Positions 1 to 6,467 of a DNA stretch of 34,660 nucleotides are shown here, piece by piece; positions within the stretch are counted from its first letter, which is position 1, and each line of letters opens with the position of its first letter. The position numbers and the translations under genes are program-made. Location: positions 1 through 34,660 of the IMG/VR virus record IMGVR_UViG_3300025141_000371; one strand, given 5' to 3'. Source of the stretch: a virus. The notes beneath the pieces are model-generated. The model saw nothing but the letters and a program-made list of their open reading frames with translations, had not been told where the DNA came from and did not search any database.

Positions 1-127
1 TCGTATCAATAATAATATCATCTTCTAAAGTACCAATAAACTCTTTACCAATCTTATCACTAACAATCTGCCTAACTTTAGCATCAGGATAAATGCAGTT
101 TTTATCATCAGTTCTTACAAGTGCAAA
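1..127. repeat. Exact 127-base repeat of 33579-33705 (contig-end overlap)
   Basis: Bases 1-127 are identical to 33579-33705; the first mismatch is at 128 (T against A). From 128 to 205 the copies differ at about nine positions without indels, then share little until the ATPase genes. Both copies lie inside the 5' part of a PAPS-reductase-like gene. An exact match that stops at 127 is typical of a de Bruijn assembly with k = 127. I read it as closure of a circular or permuted genome of 33,578 bp, not as a biological terminal repeat. Confidence 0.85.
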
Positions 128-205
128 TACATTGTAATCTGCTGGATAGTTAGCAGCTATATAACTTGATGTTTTACCGCCTGATAAACTATTTACTGTT
201 TTCAT
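1..205 (-). CDS. PAPS-reductase-like PP-loop protein, 5' part only
   Basis: The first 68 codons of a PP-loop ATP-pyrophosphatase are present, cut by the window start. The ATG is at 205-203, and the motif SGGKTSS stands at residues 8-14. The visible protein matches the start of the complete gene at 32944-33783, and most nucleotide differences are synonymous. Joining base 33578 to base 1 would give a complete 279-codon gene, so this is probably the other half of the same locus in a circular genome. The open end is an artefact of the window, not a pseudogene. Confidence 0.8.
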   Translation of the reverse strand, partial: MKTVNSLSGGKTSSYIAANYPADYNVFALVRTDDKNCIYPDAKVRQIVSDKIGKEFIGTLEDDIIIDT

Positions 206-269
206 AAAATAAATAATATATACTCATTGATAAAAGTCCGATCATTGTTATAATAATTATTGCTGTCAA
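189..269 (-). CDS. Possible 26-aa membrane peptide
   Basis: A TTG at 269-267 overlaps the TGA of the upstream coiled-coil gene as TTGA and opens a 26-codon frame ending at 189, inside the PAPS-reductase-like start. The product would be one hydrophobic segment (residues about 3-21, rich in Ile, Leu and Met) with a short polar tail. Overlapping stop and start codons are common in this genome, and a TTGA junction also occurs at 21644-21647. AT-rich DNA makes such peptides easily by chance, and the right-hand copy of the locus has no counterpart here. Confidence 0.25.
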   Translation of the reverse strand: MTAIIIITMIGLLSMSIYYLFYENSK

Positions 270-559
270 AATTCAATTTGTTTTTTTAATGAATCCATTT
301 CTTTTTTAAGATCAGCAATCTGTCTGAAATTTTTAAAATTCTGACTTCTCTCTTTGCTTATATCTTTACTTTGTTGCATTATAAAATCGTATAAAAAATT
401 GATTAATTCTATGGTTTCTTTTAAATCTTTTACAGTTTTTAAATGTTTATCCGGAATATCATAGCTTCCATCCTTCTGCTGATACCTTAATTTAATTGAA
501 TAAATCAGCTTTGTAATATTATTCTTTACTTCTATAATTTGTAAGTTTGGTTCAATCAT
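266..559 (-). CDS. Hypothetical coiled-coil protein (97 aa)
   Basis: I do not recognise a family. The protein is Lys/Glu-rich, with a C-terminal stretch (about 75-97) of heptad-like Leu and Ile spacing typical of a coiled coil. Its ATG overlaps the stop of the ATPase gene as ATGA, so translation is probably coupled. The same slot at the right end of the window, between ATPase and PAPS reductase, holds an unrelated coiled-coil gene of 89 aa (33770-34039). This position therefore varies between related genomes. Confidence 0.8.
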   Translation of the reverse strand: MIEPNLQIIEVKNNITKLIYSIKLRYQQKDGSYDIPDKHLKTVKDLKETIELINFLYDFIMQQSKDISKERSQNFKNFRQIADLKKEMDSLKKQIEF

Positions 560-1422
560 TTTATCTGTTTTAATGGATTGTTTCCACCTAACGTAAAACC
601 TAATCCGGAATTGTAATTTAAACTCAAAGGATCATCTAAAAACGTAATATTACCGCCCGTTTCCTTATCTTTTACTTTCCTTATATGAACTTCCGTAAGC
701 ATCCATAATTCCGGATGGTTAGTCATACGGTGTATTGTTAGAAAATCATCACAACGGTTAGCAAAACTTTGACCGCCCTCTGTATCACTCTTTTTAGGTG
801 GTTGGATGTATCCTCTTAAATTATGCTCCTGTGAATATACTCGTCTGGAGGCTTCTGTTTGGGGATGTGTATTAACATATACCGTTTTTCCTGTCTTATT
901 TGTAAACTCCCTTACATCGTTACAAAATTGGTAATTCCTTTCAAACTGATTTATTCGCCTATCGTGATTCAAACCCGTAAACGGATCTATCAAACACCCA
1001 TTTACATCCTGAGATTTAAAAAGCTTTAATATATCTTTATGGCTGTATAAATTCTTATTATCAATAAATTTAAAATGCCTATCAATATGATCCATTAATA
1101 TTGTAATCTTTTTTAGATCTATTTCAGTAAATTTCTTTCCCTCAATCATAGCCATCAAATCCCTTTTAATTTGCCACGTTTCATTTTCACCCGACCATAT
1201 ACACCATTTTAAATCGTATTTCAATGATAAGCAAAGAAAATACCAGATTATAAATAACGTCTTACCTACATTGTCAAGCCCGTTTATCATTACAAATTGT
1301 GATTGTTTGAACCTCAGATATTTATCAAACTCAGGAAGTCCAATGTCAAGCCCTTTTTTAATCTTTCCGGCATGATAATCGTATAAACTTTCCTCTCCAT
1401 GCCTTTCATTTAAAATGCTCAT
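556..1422 (-). CDS. RecA/DnaB-fold replication ATPase (RepA-like helicase)
   Basis: A 288-aa P-loop ATPase of the hexameric helicase or RepA type. Walker A is GLDNVGKT (residues 48-55) and Walker B is CLIDPF (143-148), followed by a conserved NTHPQTEA segment (about 184-191) and a GGQSFANRCDD segment near 220-230 that fit the sensor region of RecA-fold ATPases. It probably unwinds DNA or loads at the phage origin. It directly follows the initiator-like gene at 1419-1880, overlapping it as ATGA, which supports a replication role. A homologue at roughly two-thirds identity by eye is cut by the right end of the window (34036-34660). Confidence 0.85.
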   Translation of the reverse strand: MSILNERHGEESLYDYHAGKIKKGLDIGLPEFDKYLRFKQSQFVMINGLDNVGKTLFIIWYFLCLSLKYDLKWCIWSGENETWQIKRDLMAMIEGKKFTEIDLKKITILMDHIDRHFKFIDNKNLYSHKDILKLFKSQDVNGCLIDPFTGLNHDRRINQFERNYQFCNDVREFTNKTGKTVYVNTHPQTEASRRVYSQEHNLRGYIQPPKKSDTEGGQSFANRCDDFLTIHRMTNHPELWMLTEVHIRKVKDKETGGNITFLDDPLSLNYNSGLGFTLGGNNPLKQIK

Positions 1423-1880
1423 ACCGTTATCTCTCCTCTCTTAATCTTTCCTTTAATTAATATCTCTGCAACTTCCCTGCTCAAACATTGAGCTGGATCA
1501 TCATGTTTCATTGCTTCTTGTACGTAATCCTCATAAGTTTTTCTCTTTCTCATTGAAGCAGACTTTAACCCGCCTTTCCTTCCTGATTCAACTCGTTTAG
1601 ATTTCTTTTCCGTTCTTTCCTTGCTCTGCTTATCCAGAAATTTAATTTTAATCCTATTAGATTTCTTGTTATAAATAATGTAATTCTTTTTATGCAATTC
1701 ATGAATAACCTCTTTATTGATATACAATAAAAGATAATCCAGATCCAGATCGCAATCCCTCTGCCAATAAAAGCAACAAGTTTTTAAAAAAGATATTTGT
1801 AAGTCGTTTGATTCGTGGCTAATACGACCAAAAAGCCATTCTGTTGGGTAAAATTTATACCATGGTAGCTCTGTACTCAT
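1419..1880 (-). CDS. Phage replication initiator-like protein
   Basis: A 153-aa protein opening with WYKFYPTEWLFGRI, the kind of N-terminus seen in phage replisome organisers (DUF1376 or Lin1244/DnaD-like winged-helix families). A basic linker around residues 85-113 (many Lys and Arg, with GRKGGLKSA) could bind DNA. It overlaps the preceding HTH gene and the following ATPase gene by 4 nt each, so initiator and helicase are made together. Its length fits an N-terminal origin-binding domain with a short tail. The family is assigned by appearance only. Confidence 0.6.
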   Translation of the reverse strand: MSTELPWYKFYPTEWLFGRISHESNDLQISFLKTCCFYWQRDCDLDLDYLLLYINKEVIHELHKKNYIIYNKKSNRIKIKFLDKQSKERTEKKSKRVESGRKGGLKSASMRKRKTYEDYVQEAMKHDDPAQCLSREVAEILIKGKIKRGEITV

Positions 1881-2185
1881 TTAGTTTCATTTGTTTGTTG
1901 TTTGTTTAAATTTAAAAAAATTTCCTTTTCCTTTTTAGATAATTCAGCAAAAGTATAGGTTGGTAGTTTTCCGTAATTATCTTCATTCTCATAATACGGT
2001 CTTTGTTTTCCACTCATTTCTACGTTTATAACTTTAGGTATATGTTTCTTTTGACTTTTCACCAGAAAAAATTTATTACTCAATGTTGTAGGTTTTATAT
2101 CCCACATTTTAGCTAATTCCGGAATTGTATAACCCAAGATTAATTGTTCTTGTATAATTTCACAAAGTTTATAATTTAACGACAT
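1877..2185 (-). CDS. Small helix-turn-helix protein
   Basis: A 102-aa protein with a helix-turn-helix near residues 17-43 (GYTIPELAKMWDIKPTTLSN, then KFFLVK), followed by a polar C-terminal half ending in a Gln/Asn-rich tail. This is the layout of small transcription or replication regulators. It sits between the SSB-like gene and the initiator-like gene and overlaps the latter as ATGA, so it may help recognise the origin or regulate the replication operon. I cannot name a specific family. Confidence 0.65.
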   Translation of the reverse strand: MSLNYKLCEIIQEQLILGYTIPELAKMWDIKPTTLSNKFFLVKSQKKHIPKVINVEMSGKQRPYYENEDNYGKLPTYTFAELSKKEKEIFLNLNKQQTNETK

Positions 2186-2210
2186 ACCAACCTTTTTTTA
2201 ATAATATATT

Positions 2211-2564
2211 TCAGAACGGTAGATCCTCATTAGTATCTATATCACTAACAGGTTCATCCAATTTATTTTCTTGTTCATCTTCGTTTTTAACTTTAAACAC
2301 CTTCCATGCTTCAAGTGTATTAAATACGAAAATTTGACCTTTTTTATTAGTCCATTCTCGACCAAGCAAATTAATACTAACGTCAACTTTATCGCCAACT
2401 TTATTATATTTAATTAAATCCTCTGCTTTATCTTTATTGGATTGTAATTTTAAAGTTTGTGGATATTGCTCACTTGTTTTAACAACCCATTCAACTTTTT
2501 TAAAGCCACTTTCAAAGCTTTCAATTTCACCTATTCTTAATATTTCTACGTTTTTAATTTCCAT
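2211..2564 (-). CDS. ssb: Single-stranded DNA-binding protein, DUF3127 type
   Basis: A 117-aa protein matching the DUF3127 pattern of Bacteroidetes and their phages: IGEIESFESGFKKVEWVVKT near the N-terminus, then EQYPQTLKLQ, a VGDKVDVSINLLGREW segment, and an acidic tail ending NEDLPF. The OB-fold-like core and acidic tail with a terminal hydrophobic tip resemble SSB, whose tail recruits replication partners. It lies in the replication and recombination operon, as expected. The DUF3127 call is from remembered family features. Confidence 0.8.
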   Translation of the reverse strand: MEIKNVEILRIGEIESFESGFKKVEWVVKTSEQYPQTLKLQSNKDKAEDLIKYNKVGDKVDVSINLLGREWTNKKGQIFVFNTLEAWKVFKVKNEDEQENKLDEPVSDIDTNEDLPF

Positions 2565-2583
2565 TTTTATTTATTTTATATAT

Positions 2584-2763
2584 TTATTTTAAATTATTTG
2601 TAAATTCTTTAATGTCAAATTTCGTATATTTTTTTTCTAAAAATTTAAGAAAAATAAAAGACACATCTACACTATATTCTACTGGCATGGCATTCTTTAC
2701 ATCTTTTAATATTGCTATTAATTCATTATATTTTACTTCGTAATTGTTATGTATTGCTTCCAT
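2584..2763 (-). CDS. Hypothetical 59-aa protein
   Basis: A complete frame of 59 codons from the ATG at 2763 to the TAA at 2584, filling the gap between the ParB-like gene (stop at 2771) and the SSB-like gene. The product is Lys/Glu-rich with an amphipathic helix-like start, a short hydrophobic patch (SFIFLKFLEKKY, about 35-46) and a basic end. Tight fit between neighbours and an A/T-rich leader like theirs support it. Function unknown. Confidence 0.6.
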   Translation of the reverse strand: MEAIHNNYEVKYNELIAILKDVKNAMPVEYSVDVSFIFLKFLEKKYTKFDIKEFTNNLK

Positions 2764-2770
2764 TTTTATT

Positions 2771-3565
2771 TTATTTTATTAATTCAACTTCTTTTTTTAA
2801 TATTATTTTATCAAACCAGAAAGAGAAAATATCGTCTCCATCCGGCAACGGTTCATTTGAGTGTATTGTAAAATGATATTCAATAGCTTTAATACTTTCA
2901 TCCAATAAATAATTAGAATCCTCGTTTCTAAGAATGTGTACTGCTAAATGTTTCTGAAAATTAGCATTAAATTTTTTCTTGCCATATTTCTTAACAAGCT
3001 TTTTAAATTCCCTTAACATAACGTCAGAAAATTTTTCATTTACAAAACTTAAGTTTCCTTTTTTAATTTGATTATGTGTTCTTATAACACCGTCATAAAT
3101 CGAAGTTATCACGCCATCAGATAAATGCTTTCTATTTTTTAGGATCTTTTCCTTTAGTTTAATATATTCTCTGTTATTTTCTTTTGAAATATTCTCAGCA
3201 TACGAAGTTATGTAATCGTATAACCTCCATTTCATGTTATGAGCATTAATATTAATCATCGTATTTTGTATTTCCTCAAAGTTATCCGGATCAATCCAAT
3301 CAACGATGTAAAGAGGTATTTCTGTTACTCCTAATAGATCTAAAGCATTCTTTCTATGTTGCCCCTCCAGAATTAAATATTTATTGCCTTTTTTTATTGC
3401 AGTCGGAACTACTAAAAAGCCATAATTTGAAATAAGGTTAGAGAATTTATTTATATGTCTATCTATTATATCTCTGTTACCTTTTATAAATTCAACTTTG
3501 TTAAGTTTAACTACTTCAATTTTGCCAATTTTGATAAAATGATTCTTTGTGTTTATTGTTTTCAT
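2771..3565 (-). CDS. ParB/Srx-fold nuclease-like protein
   Basis: A 264-aa protein with a ParB-type N-terminal domain. The signature LILEGQHRKNAL (residues 64-75) is the conserved G-x-H-R segment of the ParB/sulfiredoxin fold, which in ParB binds CTP and in phage relatives is often annotated as a nuclease. The C-terminal 150 residues are Lys-rich and helical in appearance, without a motif I recognise. It belongs to the replication operon, between Gp157 and the 59-aa gene. A second, shorter ParB-like protein is at 30728-31264. Confidence 0.75.
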   Translation of the reverse strand: MKTINTKNHFIKIGKIEVVKLNKVEFIKGNRDIIDRHINKFSNLISNYGFLVVPTAIKKGNKYLILEGQHRKNALDLLGVTEIPLYIVDWIDPDNFEEIQNTMININAHNMKWRLYDYITSYAENISKENNREYIKLKEKILKNRKHLSDGVITSIYDGVIRTHNQIKKGNLSFVNEKFSDVMLREFKKLVKKYGKKKFNANFQKHLAVHILRNEDSNYLLDESIKAIEYHFTIHSNEPLPDGDDIFSFWFDKIILKKEVELIK

Positions 3566-3579
3566 GTTTATTTGTTTTT

Positions 3580-4071
3580 TTAATTAATCTTTAAATTCTG
3601 ATTTTCTTGTATTGAGCATCCTTTGATTTCTTGACCATTTTTTAATGCTTTTTTAATAGCCATTTTATCTGCTTGAATGCTTAATTTTTTTACTTTAAAT
3701 TCATTTGGTAACTCATTGACATCTTCAATAATTACAGATTCGCTTTTACGAATACCGAACTTTGTGAAACCAACCTCAAAAGAACCAAACAATTTAACCG
3801 CACGTAATAGCTTATTTTTTAATGATGTTATAAGGTAATTATTTTGTCGTTTAATTGCTGTAAGGCGTTTTATTTCTTCATCAATCTGAGTTATAAATGC
3901 TTCTCGCTCTTTAATTACTGACAAATAAGCTATCGATTTCGATTGTAGCTGAGTTTTGTTAATTGTTAACTGCTCACTTATCTCTTCTGTTATTTCACCC
4001 TCTGCCTCTTGAACTTGTCTAATTAGCTCTAAATAGCTTTCTTCAATTTTATATAATGTCTGCTTTTCCAT
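3580..4071 (-). CDS. Siphovirus Gp157-family protein
   Basis: A 163-aa protein with the layout of the siphovirus Gp157 family: LYKIEESYLELIRQ at the N-terminus, a central coiled coil (about 45-90), then a segment with FGIRKSESVIIEDVNELP and a C-terminal DKMAIKKALKNGQEIKGCSI. Family members commonly sit next to SSB and recombination genes, where they are thought to help DNA replication or recombination. The neighbours here fit that pattern. The start follows an AAAAAACAAACAAA leader. Confidence 0.75.
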   Translation of the reverse strand: MEKQTLYKIEESYLELIRQVQEAEGEITEEISEQLTINKTQLQSKSIAYLSVIKEREAFITQIDEEIKRLTAIKRQNNYLITSLKNKLLRAVKLFGSFEVGFTKFGIRKSESVIIEDVNELPNEFKVKKLSIQADKMAIKKALKNGQEIKGCSIQENQNLKIN

Positions 4072-4083
4072 TTTGTTTGTTTT

Positions 4084-4383
4084 TTAGATTTGTTTTTTTT
4101 GATGATTCCTTAAAATATCTTGTAATTCATCCATATTTTTCATTTGACATTCTGCAATTAATTGATCTATAAAATACCACTTATTATTTTTTCTTTCTTT
4201 TTTAGGTGTTAAAGGAGAATAATAATTTGAATAAGATTCTTTTATCCCATCCCCTCTAAATCCATCTGCATCAGCAATAGTTATAATTTTATCATTTATA
4301 TATCCCGCACCCTGTTGAAATCCTTTTCTGTATTGCTTTTCACAAAGTCTTAAAAGCTGATCTACTATTTTTTTTTCAGTCAT
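4084..4383 (-). CDS. Hypothetical protein (99 aa)
   Basis: I choose the ATG at 4383 (MTEKK) over a TTG at 4416, because the upstream 56-aa gene stops one base before this ATG. The protein has a basic N-terminal helix (LLRLCEKQYRKGFQQG), a middle with Asp/Gly-rich IADADGFRGDG, and a charged C-terminal helix ending KKQI. No family recognised. It lies in the replication operon between a small gene and Gp157. Confidence 0.7.
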   Translation of the reverse strand: MTEKKIVDQLLRLCEKQYRKGFQQGAGYINDKIITIADADGFRGDGIKESYSNYYSPLTPKKERKNNKWYFIDQLIAECQMKNMDELQDILRNHQKKQI

Positions 4384-4384
4384 T

Positions 4385-4555
4385 TTATTCTTTTTTACAA
4401 TCGTTATATATTTCAATTAAATCCTCGATCATTACTCTATACATGGAACTTGTCTTTATATAGTAATGGGGATCTTCTTTGTCATGTTCTGAATCGATTT
4501 CCTTAATACGTTTTTCTATGTATTCGATTTTATATTTATATCTTTCTTTTGCCAT
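4385..4555 (-). CDS. Hypothetical 56-aa protein
   Basis: A frame of 56 codons from the ATG at 4555 to the TAA at 4385, with its stop one base before the next gene's ATG. The product is highly charged (MAKERYKYKIEYIEKRIKE at the start) and probably helical. The leader AAACAAAACAAATG matches other genes of the operon. Function unknown. Confidence 0.65.
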   Translation of the reverse strand: MAKERYKYKIEYIEKRIKEIDSEHDKEDPHYYIKTSSMYRVMIEDLIEIYNDCKKE

Positions 4556-4569
4556 TTGTTTTGTTTAAA

Positions 4570-4926
4570 TTATAAAAATAATTGGGCTTTTAAACTATTC
4601 GCAACATTCTGGATAGCATCTGCCCTCTGTTCTAAAGAATTAATGTAGGTCTTTACTTTCTCTTTATCATTTTCAATCCAATAACCTTTGCTCGAAGCCA
4701 TTAAACAATGTATTAAACCGTTAATTCTAATATGATTTATGATTTTTCTTAGTCTTGCACCGGAAATATTATAGCCTTTTTCCTTTAATTTCCTCTCAAT
4801 TACTTTTGAAGTAATCGCATTATCTTCACCTATCTTTGTTTTTAATCCTAATATAATAATCGGGAGTAATACCTCTCTTTCGTAATCTGTTAAAGGCTGA
4901 GTTTGATCTTCAAACCCCCCGATCAT
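4570..4926 (-). CDS. Winged-helix protein (118 aa)
   Basis: A winged-helix fold is suggested by helix-rich residues 1-45, a recognition-helix-like GARLRKIINHIRING (about 57-70) and a wing-like SKGYWIEND segment (about 78-86). Such small winged-helix proteins are frequent in phage replication operons, but the exact role (origin binding or regulation) is not shown. Its ATG overlaps the stop of the annealing-like gene upstream as ATGA, indicating coupled translation. Confidence 0.65.
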   Translation of the reverse strand: MIGGFEDQTQPLTDYEREVLLPIIILGLKTKIGEDNAITSKVIERKLKEKGYNISGARLRKIINHIRINGLIHCLMASSKGYWIENDKEKVKTYINSLEQRADAIQNVANSLKAQLFL

Positions 4927-5354
4927 GATTGATTTTTTATAGCATTAGCAACCTCATCAGCACTTGCAACAGATTCATCTATTCCAATTCCAAAATTTCC
5001 CAAGCATCTGCCCCAAGCTGATGTTTCGCAATTCTCAATAAATGAAGTCTTATTGATAAAAGAACTCCCTTGTTTTTCATGTCCTATTCCTGTTGCTAAT
5101 ACATTTCCTTCCGGATCTCTAAGTTCTGCTTTTATAATTACTCCAGATTCATTTATGTGAGTAATTTCTGATGTTAGAGAATAGCCTGTAAAATGTTCTC
5201 TAAAATATTTAATACGTTCATTTACAGTAACGTAATTTTTTCCTTTAATATTGATTGTTTTTAATTTAACCATCTTGTTTGTTTTTTTAGGTTTTTTATT
5301 AATTAGATCATTTAACTGATCTTGTTCGTATAATTCTAAATCTTTTGCTCTCAT
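4923..5354 (-). CDS. Putative ssDNA annealing or recombination protein
   Basis: A 143-aa protein with VNERIKYFREHF, a beta-rich middle (IIKAELRDPEGNVLATGIGHE) and the signature ENCETSAWGRCLGNFGIGID (residues about 108-127). The ENCETSAxGRxLxxxGI motif recurs in phage proteins near recombination genes; I place it tentatively with the single-strand annealing group (Rad52/Erf-like). Two starts are possible. The ATG at 5354 lies two bases after the preceding stop. Met28 at 5273 follows the A-rich leader AAAAAAACAAACAAG seen at other genes here and would drop a Lys-rich N-terminal stretch. The shorter start gives 116 aa. Confidence 0.55.
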   Translation of the reverse strand: MRAKDLELYEQDQLNDLINKKPKKTNKMVKLKTINIKGKNYVTVNERIKYFREHFTGYSLTSEITHINESGVIIKAELRDPEGNVLATGIGHEKQGSSFINKTSFIENCETSAWGRCLGNFGIGIDESVASADEVANAIKNQS

Positions 5355-5356
5355 AA

Positions 5357-5740
5357 TTAAAAAGTATAATCATAATCAGTTTTAATGAAGATTTCTTTTA
5401 TCTGTTTCTTTGTTATTGGATAATCTTCTAATTTATCACAAGTATCTTGTATGTCCATTGTGTACCATGCTTCATGGTTTGCTAATTCTCTTTTAATTAT
5501 TGCATCAATTCCATTTTCTTTAATATCTTCCTGAATAGAATCTTTGTAAATTTTTTCTAATCCTTCAGTTAGCTTTTTGACATACCTTTTATCTGTAAGC
5601 ATTCCAGCTCCCATGTTAATATAAGTGATCCCTTCTTTTTTACCCTCATTAAATTGCTTCTGACTGAATGCAAAAAAGGTATTTGTTTCTTCGAATAAAG
5701 CAGTTTGTTTATCCTCCATGTAAGTGCATAAATATTTCAT
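5357..5740 (-). CDS. Hypothetical protein (127 aa)
   Basis: A soluble acidic protein beginning MKYLCTYMEDKQTALF, with an FFAFSQKQFNEGKKEG segment (residues about 22-37) and a Tyr/Asp-rich C-terminus. I recall similar small proteins in Bacteroidetes phages but no function. The start codon follows a clear AAACAAACAAA leader. It is the second gene of the replication operon. Confidence 0.75.
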   Translation of the reverse strand: MKYLCTYMEDKQTALFEETNTFFAFSQKQFNEGKKEGITYINMGAGMLTDKRYVKKLTEGLEKIYKDSIQEDIKENGIDAIIKRELANHEAWYTMDIQDTCDKLEDYPITKKQIKEIFIKTDYDYTF

Positions 5741-5755
5741 TTGTTTGTTTGTTTT

Positions 5756-5923
5756 TTATTTCTGGATCAGTCTATCTAATCCTTTTGTTTTGATATAAAG
5801 GTCAATCGCCTCTTTCATTTGCCAAGTGATAATTAGCCCATTGATTTTTTTATTAGCTTTTAAGCACCTCATTTGATGTACCGTCATTTCAATCTTAGTT
5901 GAAATCAATTTATTTCCATTCAT
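5756..5923 (-). CDS. Small DNA-binding-like protein (55 aa)
   Basis: A frame of 55 codons from the ATG at 5923 to the TAA at 5756. The layout (a beta-strand-like STKIEMTV, then a basic turn and a helix ending EAIDLYIKTKGL) resembles a ribbon-helix-helix protein, although length and motif are too weak to be sure. It is the first gene after the hairpin at 5934-5961, so it may open the replication operon and could regulate it. Confidence 0.55.
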   Translation of the reverse strand: MNGNKLISTKIEMTVHQMRCLKANKKINGLIITWQMKEAIDLYIKTKGLDRLIQK

Positions 5924-5933
5924 AATTTAGGTA

Positions 5934-5961
5934 TTAAAAAAGGGTGCTATTATACACCCTT
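5934..5961 (-). terminator. Hairpin terminator or leader hairpin
   Basis: Read on the minus strand, AAGGGTG pairs with CACCCTT (5961-5955 with 5946-5940) around the loop TATAATAG, followed by a run of T. This is a good intrinsic terminator for the 5977-6285 gene. It ends only 11 nt before the ATG of the 55-aa gene, so the replication operon would need read-through, an internal promoter or attenuation. The loop is the same octamer as in the hairpin at 13814-13837. Confidence 0.8.
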
Positions 5962-5976
5962 GTTAGTTAAAATATT

Positions 5977-6285
5977 TTATGCTGAGTAATGTTTAGTTAA
6001 ATAGGATTCTAAGTAATTTATACTATCTATATCTAAATCAAAAAGTTCGTTATTCTTTTCATAAAATGCCACAATACTAACATTATCAATATAATTATTT
6101 ATATCAAAATTTATGTTTAATTGTGAAATACATAGTTTTCCAATAGAAACCTGTGCAAATGGATGAATAAGGTCTATTTCAATACCATTCATTTGTTTGT
6201 TTTCTCCGTTAAACTTTGGCAATACATTTTCTAATTTTTTAGAGTTTATTGCTATTATGTTCTTAAATGGGTTATTTATAATCAT
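5977..6285 (-). CDS. Hypothetical protein (102 aa), monocistronic
   Basis: No recognised family. The protein is acidic, Asn/Ile-rich, and appears soluble with alternating strands (FAQVSIGKLCISQLNINFDI near the middle). It stands apart from its neighbours, with a 182-nt upstream region carrying a promoter-like box (6326-6333) and a hairpin terminator 16 nt past its stop. A gene with its own promoter and terminator inside a one-direction phage genome looks like a moron-type insertion, but on the same strand and with similar base composition. Confidence 0.7.
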   Translation of the reverse strand: MIINNPFKNIIAINSKKLENVLPKFNGENKQMNGIEIDLIHPFAQVSIGKLCISQLNINFDINNYIDNVSIVAFYEKNNELFDLDIDSINYLESYLTKHYSA

Positions 6286-6325
6286 AGTTGTAAGTTTAGT
6301 TAATAATTGTTTGTTTTGTTCGTAC

Positions 6326-6333
6326 CAAATATA
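6326..6333 (-). promoter_or_regulatory. Candidate Bacteroidetes -7 promoter box
   Basis: The minus strand reads TATATTTG, matching the Bacteroidetes -7 consensus TAnnTTTG, 40 nt upstream of the ATG at 6285. The predicted leader contains AAACAAAC as at other genes. I did not find a convincing -33 TTTG at the usual spacing, so the promoter is only half supported. Confidence 0.45.
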
Positions 6334-6392
6334 AGAAAAATATAATTAAAAAAGAGATTTAATTAAACTTTTTATCAACTTTATGATGTATA

Positions 6393-6464
6393 TTCTTTTC
6401 TTTTCTTATTCTTCTCTTTTCTTAATGCTTGACCATGCTTAAGCATTACTTGAGTAGTACTTGG
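6393..6464. promoter_or_regulatory. Pyrimidine tract plus helically phased CTT(A/G)A repeats
   Basis: After the spanin gene's stop, the plus strand has a C/T-only tract (about 6393-6424, one A) and then short repeats: CTTGA at 6428, CTTAAG at 6438, CTTGAG at 6449 and CTTGG at 6460, spaced 10, 11 and 11 bp. The same arrangement follows the terminase gene (25290-25360). Spacing by one helical turn suggests a cooperative protein-binding array, such as an operator or origin iterons. Confidence 0.5.
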
Positions 6465-6467
6465 AAA

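Noticed and set aside
1-1082. Long direct terminal repeats of the virion genome
   Set aside because: The copies differ after 127 bases and the coiled-coil genes are unrelated; true terminal repeats would be identical.
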